Shown here: positions 30,901 to 45,900 of the stretch, in pieces | Layout: each line of letters begins with the position of its first letter | How positions within the stretch are numbered: the stretch's first letter is position 1 | Assembly (NCBI GenBank): GCA_903813345.2 | Contig: CAIIXF020000008.1 | Location: 71,341-135,340 of the forward strand | From: Owenia fusiformis | Taxonomy: Eukaryota; Annelida; Polychaeta; Sabellida; Oweniidae | DNA: 64,000 bases | Reading direction: 5' to 3' | Made by a program: the position numbers and the translations under genes | Notes under the pieces: generated by a model | Database searches by the model: none | The model's input: the letters and a program-made list of their open reading frames with translations, nothing else | Told to the model about the DNA's origin: nothing

Positions 30901-33900
30901 GCGCCAAATAAGCCTAAAAGTTCAATTTTTTGAAATACTTAAATCATATATTTTGATCCTAGAATCGCTCAGAACGCACTAAATCAGCCCAAGACTCCTA
31001 AATTTTCCGGGGAGCATGCCCTCTGGCTACATCACTCACAAGCTATTATTTTTCAGGCCATGATGATTTGGCTCGAAATTTTGTTCCGTCAACTAACTAA
31101 TCAACTAACTAGTCATTTTAACAGCACGAGGGAATTACTGGGCATTTTTCAAAATTTAAGCCCTTATTTTCTTCTGTGCAAGCGCGGAAGTTTTTGGGTC
31201 TCCTCCCTTGTTTCCGTGGCCAACCCTGGTGTCTTATTAATAACACCCTTGTGGTCACAATGTGAAGTTGGTTAAGCATGAAAACATTTTGTGTGTGGAT
31301 GGGGTTCGAGCCCCCCCCTAACCAAAATCTGGCTACAGGCATGGTTTACCACCAAAAGTTGAATAAATAAGAAATTTGCTCAAGGTATCGTTCATCGAAT
31401 GGTACATAATATGTCACCATAACGTATGATATGTAAGAGAAACAAGTGAAACAATGCTCATGGTCATATTTGGATCTTCATCAGCCGCCATTTTATTTGG
31501 CCATGCAGCGTTTCTGCATGAATAAAACGCTTTGTCTTGCATGTAGGAGTGTTTGGGTATATGCATCATCAAAGAATGGAATTTCAAAACTGCAAACAGC
31601 CTTTAATTGAAGCCCAAGTTGAGTATCTAGGTCAATGAAACCGATTATCATGCAGCTAAGGTAGATCTCAAACATTCAGGGACTAAGAAGAAATATATTA
31701 TTACTGTATCATATCATATCAAAACTTTCTTGTAAATGTTGTTAGTCTTGACTAAAATCATATGATATAAAAAGCCTCTAAAAAGTGAAAGTACTTATAT
31801 TTTAATGAGCAGGCAAGAGACCTATATCATCAAAATACTCCTTTATATATATATAACAAAAGATTTTAAATTAATTCACATTCGAACATGACTGTATTCA
31901 TGCCTTCTATAAACTATAAACAAAGTTAACATTTCACCTGGGGTATATTCGCGATCAATACCCCTGGGGTATATTCGCGATCAATACCCCTGGTAATATG
32001 TGTAATGTGTGACGTCATAACGGTGGGTCGTAGTAGTGGCGTACCATAATGAATATTCGAAACATTTTGGTGAGTTTTCATGTTTGAATCGTAATAAAGA
32101 CAGAAGAGCAGGGGTAATATTGTCCAATACACCACTTAGTGCTAGGCACAAATGTTTTCTGTACCCTGAATGCCCTTAGAGAGTGAGGGGTTCGAACACT
32201 TTTGTACCTAGCCCTAAGGGTTATTGAAAATGCACATTTCCTGACATAATAATATGTTCAAATACATTTGTTCTTTCAGACATGTTGTCAGTTCATGAGA
32301 CATTCCAAAAGAAAGCGCCTCACTACAGAAGATTTCAACAGAGCTGTGAGGAACAATAATACACCAGTATGTATTTAAACTCACAAAGAGTGGTTCACCA
32401 TTTAATTGTCTTCAACATGGACCAGTATGTTTTGAAACTTAAGAAGTGTTCACATTAAATTATCTTGAACACACACACCAGTATGTATTGAAACTTAAAA
32501 AGAATTCACAGAGAGATGTTTGCCATTAAACTGTCTTGAACATACACCAGTATGTATTGAAATTGAAAGAGTATTCACATTAAATTATCTTGAACACACA
32601 CCAGTATGTATTGAAACTTAAAAAGAATTCACAGAGAGGGATTTGCCATTAAACTGTCTTGAACATACACCAGTATGTATTGAAATTGAAAGAGTATTCA
32701 CATTAAATTATCTTGAACACACACCAGTATGTATTGAAACTTAAAAAGAATTCACAGAGAGGGATTTGCCATTAAACTGTCTTGAACATACACCAGTATG
32801 TATTGAAATTGAAAGAGTATTCACATTAAATTATCTTGAACACACACCAGTATGTATTGAAACTTTTGCCATTTTGCCATTAAACTGTCTTGAACATACA
32901 CCAGTATGTATTGAAATTGAAAGAGTATTCGCATTAAAGTATCTTGAACACACACCAGTATGTATTGAAACTTTTGCCATTTTGCCATTAAACTGTCTTG
33001 AACACCCTTAAGAAAAAAGCCATGGTAACCATGGTATTCCATGGTGCGCCCATGGTAATCCATGGTTTTCCATGGAAATTCATGGTTTTCCATGTTATTT
33101 TCCATGGAAATTCATGGACGCCCATGGTAATCTTCCATGGATATTTACCATGATTTTCCGTGGTAATTGTTGGTTTGGTAATTGGTTTTTAATGGATGTG
33201 TCATGGAGATGTAAAATCAACAATTTTGGTAGGATTTGTATTTACCAAAATCTCCAAAATGAATGTTTTGATGATATATCCCAGTTAGACTGAGACTTAT
33301 CATTGAGAAAAAAGGGTGGACATTTCATTTTGAATGTATAGCAAGAACATTCATCGAATGTTAGACTCAGCTTACAAATGAGAAAATATGTGAAACAGCA
33401 GAGCAGAGAGTAGGCCACAAGATTTCAAAAACAATTGTGCAAAGGTCTTTTGTGTAGATCAAGACTAGATAGAGATTGCTTATTTTTTAGGCCAAACACT
33501 TCTTTCCTTTGAAAAAGATTAAGTCAAACTAGCCCAAGCTCTGTTTTATTTCAATACTTTCTTTAATTTTCAGTTTTAAAAATCAATATGAAGTAATTTA
33601 AGAAATAAATAACTCATTTTCTTAAATTACATTTCGTACATTTGAGAATACAATCAAAAACCATGGTTTCTTTCTTTGAAGTTGAGAAAAACTGCAATCA
33701 AAAGCCATGGAAGACGGTTGATTGTAATCGAAAGCCATGCTTTTCCATAGTTAATTCTTTGATATTTTGGAAAGTGCAATCAAAAGCCATGGTTTTCCAT
33801 GATTATTCTTTTGATCTTTTGAAAGTCCATGGTTTTCCATGGGCTATTTGTTTGGTCTTTTGGAAGCAGAAAAATGAATAATACATTATGTTTCTAAATG

Positions 33901-36900
33901 AACTTCTCCAAATTAAGTCCCATTCAACTTTTATAAGCATATTATCTGAAAAAATCCACAGAAAAGTATATACTTTTACAGAATTTTGACTTGAAATTGA
34001 GATGGGGGATTAAACACAAGCCTATGGCTGCAAACTGAAATGTTATACCTAAGTGATAAAAATTCAATTTGTCTATGTAAGAATATTATATTTAAAAAGA
34101 AGTTGCATGAAGGAAGGGGAGGGGGTTAACAACACCATTTGGCTTAAAACATGAAACATAGTATAAGTAATTAAAATTTATTTGTCTTTGAATAGGAATA
34201 AATAATCATTTGCATAAATATTTGGTTGCCATTATTCTATGTTAATTAGGTGTCTTAACTCTCAAATTAATGTCAAAAGATTAATCTCTTTACAACAGAT
34301 TATAAGAGGTCATTTGCATAATTCTTAAATATTCTGATCTTAATTGTTATTATATATGATAATCTTACTCTTTCTAATGCTCCCTCTTCAGTAATTATTA
34401 TTGTCTGTGAGTGTAGACAGTGCAAGTCAAAAACTCATTGTTGATCAAATAAAACCAAATAGGATTTACTCCAAGTAAAAATGTTTATTCAGTCTGCAAT
34501 AAGGGAATCCAATGAGCTGATTTTATCACTTATTTTGTCTTTTTTTACATAAGTGCCAAAGTTAAATGATAGCAAATCCCAGCAAACAAATTATTACTTT
34601 TAATTGTGGGGTCAAATCATCAATTAAAAAAATATTAAGTAAACAGTTCTTTGTCATATGACACTATGTACAGAATGTACTAAACATATATTCAGATTGT
34701 AAAAACATGGTTGTATTTCAGGCCTGAAACCAGCTTTTGTGAAGAAGGTTGACTTTCTCAAAGATTTTGGGGTGGGGGGGTGTCATATTCTTTTATCTAT
34801 GATTAATGAGACTAATTCTCAATCCAGCTTGGATTCATTTGTTAAAATATTGATTCAATTTTGAAGATTTTGGTAAAAACAAAACCTGCCAAAATTGTTG
34901 ATTTTACAACTCAAGTGTCATGGTAAAAACATGGCATGTTCATGAAAAAACAATTACCAAACCACCAATTACCACGGAAAATCATGGTAAATATCCATGG
35001 AAGATTACCATGGGTATCCATGAATTTCCATGGAAAATACCATGAAAAACCATGAATTTCCATGGAAAACCATGGATTACCGTGGACGCACCATGGAATA
35101 CCATGGTTACCATGGCTTTTTTCCTAAGGGCTGATACACCAGTATGTATTGAAATATAAAAAAAATCACAAAGAAAGGTTTGCTATTTACAGGATGTCCG
35201 GAAAGTAAAGATACAAATACTCTAATTTTAATGGATTTAATTTTTTTGAAATGAAATTGCTACAGATTTTAGAGGAACATCATGACAATATATCCTCTAA
35301 CTTTCATCCCATATCGTCCACATGTGTTAAAGTTACGGTTGTCATGGTTACAGTGGTGAGAGGTATTGCTCACAAAGTAAAGAAAACAAATCTTAACAAA
35401 AATTAAATTAACCTTTTAGAACAAGGGCCCATATTTCCCTGATAATGTCTCGTTAGACTTTTACATTAATGAATATGTGAAAGCAATGTTTGTTGGAAGT
35501 TCATAAAAAATGAGATTCGGCTGAAGGCCAATGTCATCAGCAAGTGGACAGCAGCAGAAGTTTATCAGGACACAATTGTGACGTTGCTTCACATACCCCC
35601 AATCCCTGTTACCATAACAACTATAACTTTTTCATTTCAAAACTATATGTCATGACAGTTGCAGGATAAATTGTTATAATGTCATTCTACAATCTGGAGC
35701 AATTTCATCTCACAACAGGTAAATCTATTGAAATTAGAGCATTTGTATCTTTACTTTCCGGACACCCTGTAAATTTTCATGAACACAACTTGATAGTTTG
35801 GAGTTAGATTTTAAATTTGGTGATGCATTTATGGAATAAAAACTATTAATCAATGGAAATCATATTAAATTAACATTTGACCAGAGACTTGAGGGCTAAA
35901 TTCATGAAATTAAATTTTCTAGTGGTGTTAATTTCAGCCAGTATATGGTCAGAATGGTACAGATCAGGCCCATTTTAGACAAGTGAAGGAGGCAGATTGT
36001 TATGTGGCTGATGAACGTGACATTAATTTGGTGGAAGTGGCAAACCATACTTTCACCCCACAGCTCCCTGGAGATGTCACAGTTAAAGGTAGACCACATG
36101 AGTAATCAATCATTTAACACGAAGTATTACTACAACACGGTAGGGATTGTCATCACGTGACCTTCGCAACTGATGGTGTCTGAACAAGGCGTAAGATTTT
36201 CTCGATTAAGCAAGAAAAACGAATAATTTTCATATTTATACTTTGTTAAATGCTTCAAATCCCGCCCCACTTGTGCATACTATCTCAGTCTTTCAAATGA
36301 ACCTAAATTTACAAGCAGAGGACGCATATTTTTTGAGATGTCACTGTTTTTCATTTCGAAAAATGATGGTGTCTGAACAACTCTTAAATTCTGCATGATG
36401 GTGTCTGTACAAATTTTAAAATACACTACTTGGAAAGTAGTCCTCGTGTTTTCGTGTGTTTTTTAAATACATCTGCTTCTTTCCAATGTGTTAAACCGAA
36501 ATCAACCTAGAATTGTGATGTTTGCCTGTTATCACTGCCATCCATTGGTTGAATTTGCAACATTCACTGAACGATTTGCAAATCATGTGTGGGACAATCA
36601 TCCATCAGAGGAATTTAGGTACATCGTGTATTGTCACCAGGAACTGGGTGATTAAGTTATTTGATCAGACGTTATTTATCCAATATTACAAAAGATTACT
36701 TGATATACTTGAATAAAACAATATAAAATGAATCCATCAATCGATTTAGACAGCCCAGGGATGGTATATTATTCAGCATCTTCGCACGCTCGGTCTTCAC
36801 TGCGTTCCGACGGGAGCCGAGTGAACGAAGATGATTATTCAGTAAAGCCAGTCACCTTTTGAGAGGCCAGAGAAATCTGACCAATCAAAATACAGGATTT

Positions 36901-39900
36901 CTTCGTGATGTCATTGTCCTGATTAAAGTCAATTGCTCTGCAAAATTATGTAACATTAATAGGGTCTGGCTTCTGCATTGTATAATAACTTATTAAATAT
37001 AGGCTTTGTATAAAAAAACTTGTACCTTATGCCCACGTACCCCCACGTACCCACGTACGTGAGTCGTGATACAGTCTTTGAAGGGTTCAATTTTAAAAGC
37101 TTTAAAGGATTATCCGAGCAAGGGGAACAATGATTTTAGTCTCGGGAATCGTAAATTTATCCCAACACGCGAAAGTGTAATTGTTTGCTCAATTGTGGAT
37201 GGTTATTCCGAATTAGATGACGGGGAGAGTACTACACCCATAAAGACAAGGTTGTAATGCAACCTAAATGTGGCAATAAAGTCACACCTTAAAGACGACT
37301 TTCTGGAAATCCCCAGCAAATGAAAAACGTGACAATTTTAGTGAATATTGCTTCTAGTGAACGAGCATTAATAGATAAAGGATCCGTCATACTAAGTATA
37401 TAAAACTGCCCCCAGGTCATTCATGACCATTATGACATATAATATGGTATTTAGTAAGGCGTTAATTATGGCATAGTGTTCAGGTGTTATTGAGGCCATA
37501 GTGACCTTGTATAGGTCAAGTCAGTGCATATCTGATAATAAAAGATTCTTGGGTGCAAAATCATTGTTTACAAAATTTAAAATGTGAAATTATGATAAAG
37601 AATGTTGCAAAGGACAATTTTGACCTTAACCTTTGATTTTCATTTCATTTTTTTGTTTTATTATTTTATTTGGTTCCATTGACTTAGCATATGGATATCA
37701 GCATGTATCGACTTGATGATATCCTGATGTTAAGTCAATTATTCTTTCAAATGAGCTGGGTATAATGCTCCTTCTTAACCTTGGGACAGCCTTATCTTGA
37801 CATTCTAGGCAGGTTACCAATTTCCCTTGAGTTATTATTCAATTGTATAGTTATATTCTTAATCCACTTTGTACATTTGTAGCACGAGTATAGTCAACAT
37901 CCAAAATGGTACAAAATATTTCGAAGAAAATGCTCGACATACAAGTATACACATATTTCAAAGGAAATGCGTGACATACGGAACTCGCGTTTGGTGACAT
38001 TTCATTGAATAATTCTATTAAAGGTCTATTTTTTAAATCTTTTACAGATTTTCTTTGTAAGATAATAGAAATTGTCTAAAATAACATGTATTTATGATGA
38101 GTCAAAACAATCAGTTCATTTCTCCAAACAGGAGAGCCATCTTTTATGTAAATTCAAATGCTGTTACCTACAGGGCCAATAATGCCTTGGCTTAGGCCCT
38201 GTTTATGCTGTATACCCTGTATTAAGACTGTTTAAATAAAGGAACCATATAAACTAAACTCGTGTGAAAAGTCCGAACGGAATGCGTTCGCCTTTTTTCG
38301 ACGTGCACTAATGTATTTACAATTCAGCATAGACGAAGATTGAATGATCTTATATTCAAAAAATTGAACCCTTCTAAGACTGTATCATGCCCCACGTACA
38401 TGGTTTCGGGACGTGGGTACGAGGTACTAGGTTTTTGTACAAAGTCTTGAATATACGAGAGTACAGGAATGCATAGTATATAATAAACAATTACACATGA
38501 AAACATGGAGACTGGTATCCATGTCGTGTATTCAAAAATTTGTACCGACACCATCATACAGAATTTCAGAGTTGTTCAGACACCATCATTTTTCGAAACG
38601 AAAAACAGTCATATCTCAAATAATATGCGTCTTCTGCTTGTCAATTTAGGTTCATCTGAAAGACTGAGATAGTATACATAAGTGGGGAGAAATATGACAC
38701 TGTTAACAAAATATAAATATGAAAAATATTCATTTATCTGGCTTAATTGAGAAAATCGTACAGCTTGTTCAGACACCATCAATTACGAAGGTCACGTGAT
38801 GACAATCCCCACCGTGTACAAGGAGTTACTCTGACTCCACAACAGTTCTGACCCTAACACATTTTCACTAAAAAATAAAGATATTTGAAACTTAATATAA
38901 CAAAAAGCTCAAGGCAACCTAGGGTGCAGTTACTAAACCTGATATGAACGCTTCCTGTTTTAAATTAGTAGATTTTATATAAGTTTGTTAAAATACAAAG
39001 AGCAAACCATAATATATAAGGAAAGCACTCTGTTATAAAGAGATCTGTGTGTTCTAACATACCAAACTCCGTGGCAGTGCTAGTCTTCAACAGCTAGAAG
39101 TTCAAATCTGACTTTAGATTTGAGATTTGACCTTCATTGGCATTCTCAATGTTTAAAAAAGAACTTTTTAGCTTCTAATTGACAATTTTTTTCAAAATCA
39201 TCTACAAGTTATCAGAATGTCAAATATTACTTTAAATTTGACCTTCATTGACTTTCTCAAGGTTAAAAAAGTCAAAAAGGTATTTTCAACTTGCTTCAAA
39301 TTGACCATTTTTATGAAAATCATCTAGTAGTTCTCAAAAGTTCAAATCGGACTATAGATTTGACCTTCAATCAAATTCTTAAGGTCAAAAAGATATTTGA
39401 CCTTCTATGACCTTCTCAAGGTCAAAACTTAATTTTTCCACCTTCCTTCAAATTAACCAATTTTTTCCTCAAAATCATCTACAGATCAATAATATTGTGA
39501 GCAACTACTGTAGGTGGTGACATTTTGTCATGTTTTTGCCTTGTTTCTTCATCTGCCTGCCGCAGTTTTCTACACCAAGACACTGCTTGGGAGTTTGCTA
39601 ACATACATGTACTTGTGGCTATGAATTCATGAATTTTGATATACTTGACTGCAGTGGTAGTAAGAGGTATACAATTTGCCCAGTCAACCTCTGGAAAGGT
39701 CAATAATCACAATGTTTATGTTTTGTACTCATAGCCAGCTGGTTAGCTGTAGAGGGGATGTACAGGGGAGCAGCTCAACCTCCAGGTGCAGTGAATATGT
39801 TATTTAAAGTATCAACTACTATATGTCAGTCACATAGAAATTTTGGTTAATTTATTTTACAAAACTACAAAATTAAAGCAAGCCTATCAACTCCCTCTAA

Positions 39901-42900
39901 TTAATTATACAGAGGTGTTTACCCCTGGAATGCCTTACCACTTTTAGATAAACCATTATCTTACCACCAAGAGCTCCTGAAGTAGTCTAGTGTCTTATTA
40001 AGTAGTTTGAATTAAAGAACACTTCAGACTCTTGGCAGTCAATTTAAACTAAAAAATCATATGAACATATGAATCTCTCAGTGCCTGTAATTAGCCTTTT
40101 CCAAGAGACTGAAAGCCCATCCCTTACCCTTTTCTCACTGTCTTAATAAAAGAGTTACCACATATAAAATTTTGCATACTTTAATTGCAGTTAAGCCCCC
40201 TGACAAGGTCCCTAAGCTGGTGTCCGAAGACCTGATTGTTTACTATGACAACATGACTAAAGCCATATTAGGGCATGACGAGGAATTGATGAAGATAGCA
40301 CTGACTGATCTTCGAACTAACACCAAGATAATCCCTGTCCTGCCATATTTCATCAACTTTGTCAATAGTGGGGTATAATTGGTTTTAAGATTTCATATGA
40401 GATCATCAATGAATTAAATCAATAATTTATTGGGGTAGAGGTGCTCACACCCATGTCTTTCAAGTACCAAGGAGAGTTTGTAGTGCCTCTCTACTGTTTT
40501 AGCTTACAGGGTGGTCAAAAAAATGGAAACCCTGCATTTTCCTAATATCTTTGTCATTTTAAGGAATTACTCCCTGATATTTCAAATATTTGTACATCAT
40601 TCAATTTCCTACCACTCTTCCTCATATATTTGTCATTTTAAGAAATAACTCCCTGATATTTTGCACATTTGTACATCATTCAATTTCCTACCAGCCTACT
40701 TTATTTCATGACCATCAGACTGATAGTCACAATTTTACAGCACTTTGAATAACATGCTTCAAGTTTGGCCATCATCGTGCTGTAGGCAAACCTGCACAGT
40801 TATCAATAGGCCAAATGCATTCCACAGCAGGTATGGCCTGAATGATACGGATGATCTCACTTTTGAGGTTTGTGATTGTCCTGAGGTCATTCTCATACAC
40901 TTTTTCCTTGCCATATCCCTACAGGTAGGGACATTTTGGACGGCGAGTGCAGGTGGCCCGACAGGGCAATAGTGGCCCCTGGGGCACGTTCTTTAAAGTG
41001 CTGTAACATTGTGACTATCAATCTGATGGTCATGAAATGAAGTAGGCTGGTAGGACATTGAATGATGTACAAATGTGCAAAATATCAGGGAGTTATTTCT
41101 TAAAATGACAAATATATGAGGAAAATGGTGTAAGGGTTTAAATTTTTTTTACCACCCTGTACTTAACATGAATTTTTATATCTTATGAAATACACAATTC
41201 AAACAAGTTAAAACAAAAAGTATCAATCAAATTAGTGATGAGAAAATTAATGATTTGATAATATCCCCTGGCCTTTTACAATCAGTAAGAACAGCTAAAA
41301 TGATTTTCTTTTTTCTCAAATCTGTGGGTTACAGAACGTGTTTTGAACTTTTTTAAAAGGCTAGAAAAGTATCATAACATTAAGGTATTGACATAAAACT
41401 TTATTTACAGAAACTTAAGGAGAGGCATATTTTACAATTCAAATATTAAGGCTAATACTGACTTCAAATTTTTCGTCAGATCTTTGAATATCAATGGTGC
41501 ATTTTTCATATGTCTGAGATTTACCATTTTTCCTAGAAAATGTGACTATGATTTTATGTGATCAACAATAACACATTCTTTATGTTCACTAAATCTGCTT
41601 TAAACTTTGTTGACTGTTTAACCAATGTCTGGTAGTTTTATATCAGTATCTAGTAATACTATGATATAATCTTATACTGTATTTATTAATTATTTATTTT
41701 AAACAAATGCTCTATACATCCACCTTTCGCCTTCACTATCGCGCGTAGAGGCTCGAGGAGGGTGGAACTGGTCATTGATCCAGCGATTCTTGTGGTAGTT
41801 TTCTCCACTTCTGCAGAACTTCTTTTAGTTGATTAGTAGTTTGTTAGGGATTACGATTAACTGCAATATGCTGCTTCAGGTGTCCCCATGTGTGAGAGTC
41901 ACAGGGGCTGGCACCTGGTGTATTAGGCAGCCATTCATCAGGGTTAATGAATCGTGGGGTATTCTCCTCCAGATATTCCAAAGTGACCCTTGACCGATGG
42001 CTGGGAGCGATAGTGAAGGTGAAAAGCAGATGCAAAGAACATTTGTTCAATAAATAATTAAAAGATACAGTATAACATATTATGCACCTCATTGAGATAC
42101 TCAAATCTGATTCGTTAAGAGCTGCAGGGTCTATTGCCATACGTGGCAGCAAGATCTCGTTCTATCCAGTATTGAAGCAACGAGATCTCCAACCATCCCA
42201 TGTGCCAGAATACCTATCTTTGAAAAAAAAATACTAGGCTCGGCTTCTGTTTATAGTAGACCCATTCTTTAAAATAAAGTATTTCTTGACAATTTAACAC
42301 CATCTTTTATTTATCTACAGTAAATTAATGGTAGGAAAATGATATTAACTAAGGGAGGTGCATAATAGAATAAATACTGGATGACCATGAGGTGGATATG
42401 CCAGAATGCCTATCCGAGGAAAAAAATACTAGGCGAGGCGAAGCCTTTTTTAATACCAATGGTGGCTAGATACTGATATAAACCTGAACTAGATATTAGT
42501 TAATTATTAAAGTTTGTGGCAGGTTTAGTGAACATAAAGAATGTGTTATTGTTGATCAAAAACATCATAGAAAGTCACATTTTCTAGGAAAAATAGTAAA
42601 TCTGGGACATATGAAAAATGCACCATTGATATTCAAAGATCTGACGGAAAAAAATATAAGCCTATATATGCTATATATGCCTCTCCTAAAGTTTCTGTAA
42701 ATAGATTTTTGTGTCAATACCTTAATGTTATGATACTTTTCTTGCCCTTTAAAAAAAGGATGGATTTTGTGCAGATTCAGTTATAATTGTCACGTTTTTT
42801 TATTTGACATTTGAATTTAAAAATTTAATAATGCATTGTTTTATTTCAAGATGAAGACTGTGAGTCATGACATTGGTCAGCTGACAAAGTTACTACACAC

Positions 42901-45900
42901 AGTCAAGTCAATTATCAACAACAGGTCCCTCTACCTTGAACCTTTAGCATATGTGAGTATTATATACAGTATTAAATACTGCCTATGTAAGTATTACAAG
43001 TGAAATACTGCCTATGTAAGTATTATAAATGAAATACTGCCTATGTAAGTATCACAAGTGAAATACTGCCTATGTAAGTATTATAAGTGAAATACTGCCT
43101 ATGTAAGTATTATAAGTGAAATACTGCCTATGTAAGTATTATAAGTGAAATACTGCCTATGTAAGTATTACAAGTGAAATACTGCCTATGTAAGTATTAT
43201 AAGTGAAATACTGCCTATGTAAGTATTATAAGTGAAATACTGCCTATGTAAGTATTATAAGTGAAATACTGCCTATGTAAGTATTACAAGTGAAATACTG
43301 CCTATGTAAGTATAACAAGTGAAATACTGCCTATGTAAGTATTACAAGTGAAATACTGCCTATGTAAGTATTATAAGTTAAATACTGCCTATGTAAGTAT
43401 TATAAGTGAAATACTGCCTATGTAAGTATTATAAGTGAAATACTGCCTATGTAAGTATTATAAGTGAAATACTGCCTATGTAAGTATTATAAGTGAAATA
43501 CTGCCTATGTAAGTATTACAAGTGAAATACTGCCTATGTAAGTATTACAAGTGAAATACTGCCTATGTAAGTATTACAAGTGAAATACTGCCTATGTAAG
43601 TATTATAAGTTAAATACTGCCTATGTAAGTATTATAAGTGAAATACTGCCTATGTAAGTGTTACAATGAAATACTGCCTATGTAAGTATTATAAGTGAAA
43701 TACTGCCTTTGTAAGTATTACAATGAAATACTGCCTATGTAAGTATTATAAGTGAAATACTGCCTATGTAAGTATTACAAGTGAAATACTGCCTATGTAA
43801 GTATTATAAGTGAAATACTGCCTATGTAAGTATTATAAGTGAAATACTGCCTATGTAAGTATTATAAGTGAAATACTGCCTATGTAAGTATTATAAGTGA
43901 AATACTACCTATGTAAGTATTATAAGTGAAATACTGCCTTTGTAAGTATTACAAGTGAAATACTGCCTATGTAAGTATCATAAGTGAAATACTGCCTATG
44001 TAAGTATTATAAGTGAAATACTGCCTATGTAAGTATTATAAGTGAAATACTGCCTATGTAAGTATTACAAGTGAAATACTGCCTATGTAAGTATTATAAG
44101 TGAAATACTGCCTATGTAAGTATTATAAGTGAAATACTGCCTATGTAAGTATTATAAGTGAAATACTGCCTATGTAAGTATTATAAGTGAAATACTGCCT
44201 ATGTAAGTATTACAAGTGAAATACTGCCTATGTAAGTATAACAAGTGAAATACTGCCTATGTAAGTATTACAAGTGAAATACTGCCTATGTAAGTATAAC
44301 AAGTGAAATACTGCCTATGTAAGTATTACAAGTGAAATACTGCCTATGTAAGTATTACAAGTGAAATACTGCCTATGTAAGTATTATAAGTGAAATACTG
44401 CCTATGTAAGTATTACTTAGCCATTATGTCCCTATCATTGAATATATGCCTGAAGTCTGACGTCAATATAGCCCGAGCTTGCGAGGGTTATATTGACGAC
44501 AGACTGAAGGCATATATTCAATGATACGGACATAATTGATGTATTACATACCTAAAGTACATTTACATTGCATTCCTTGAAGGTATTATGTAGAATAATG
44601 CGTGAAAAAAGACTAAAATTTTACAGATTCCAGTTGAAATCACTTTGTTTCCATGTTTTGACATCATACAATTGTCATGGTAAAAAAGTTCGGCGGCTAT
44701 ACAGGAATATATAGCCGTCCTTCAGCTCCATTGACTTCCATACAAATGCTACGCTAGGTATGTAATACAATGAAATACTGCCTATGTAAGTATTATAAGT
44801 GAAATACTGCCTATGTAAGTATTACAAGTGAAATACTGCCAATGTAAGTATTATAAGTGAAATACTGCCTATGTAAGTTTTATAAGTGAAATACTGCCTT
44901 TGTAAGGATTACAAGTGAAATACTGCCTATGTAAGTTTAAGTGAAATACTATTAAAGGACAACTGAAATAGCTTTTCTCAACTTGCAGCTACGAAAATGC
45001 GGTTTTCTCCATTGTAAGCCCACCGTAGAGTTCTTGCGATAGCCATTATAAAATAAATGTTAGATAACTGCTAACGGTCATAGATAACGAAATAAAATTA
45101 ACTGATAAATCAAATTGGCCCCCACGTGATTAGTAACGTCATATACAAAATATAGCTTTGGTTTATTGGTTCCATAGTAATCACAACGTCACGGCAACCA
45201 TAGGATTGTTGTGTAAACAAATAACAAAACATTTTGGCATTATGACGTCATGATCTAATGGACCAAAACGGGCCACGTGGGGACCAGTGAGAGATCACGT
45301 GGGGGCCAATAACGTCACAACCAATTCGAATATTGCTTATTAAGCAGCTATAACGATCGTTAGAGTGAAATAGTTTTCACACTACTGATGAGAAAACATG
45401 TCCAAATACATCTATCAAAAAATTATATTGATTCCTTTAGGTTAAAAATACCATTTCATATCTGCTTTAAATATGTTCATCTGGATAGTTGCATATGATA
45501 TCCAAATGAATTAAAGAGGCTATTTACATCAGGGTACATATCTCCAACATCAACAGAGATATATAAGGGCAATCACGAACTCAGCCCACTTTCGGACAAG
45601 TTGTTGCAAATTCAACCAGCTAACACCCTTAATTCCCAACCGTCACACTTCCTTAATGGAGCTCTTCACAAACACTCTTCACTCGCAAAGTCAGCAAATA
45701 ATACATGTAATATCTACATCATATCGGCTTAATAACAATTAAAAGTGTATTTGTTGTTCTAGTTGGATGGTCTGCTACAATGCATTCTCTATTGTATATT
45801 GGAGCCTCTAGCTGCTTCTATTAACCCCCTCAATGACCACTGGGCCCTGCGTGACTATGCAGCTAATCTGCTAATACATTTAATAAAGTAAGTTAGTCAA

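Larger units (their letters stand above)
36131..38822. mobile_element. 2.7-kb element with ~300-bp inverted repeats
   Basis: 'gggattgtcatcacgtgacc' at the left and 'ggtcacgtgatgacaatccc' at the right. The arms continue with 'gatggtgtctgaacaa' words (and inverse) repeated three times in each arm and 'agtctttcaaatgaacctaa' pairing with 'ttaggttcatctgaaagact'. The interior is occupied by the Mutator-like element 37002-38446. It fills most of TAF6L intron 3. No intact ORF. Confidence 0.75.

Noticed and set aside
36522-36716. 64-codon frame in TAF6L intron 3
   Set aside because: Inside an inverted-repeat element, with no family resemblance or splice sites.
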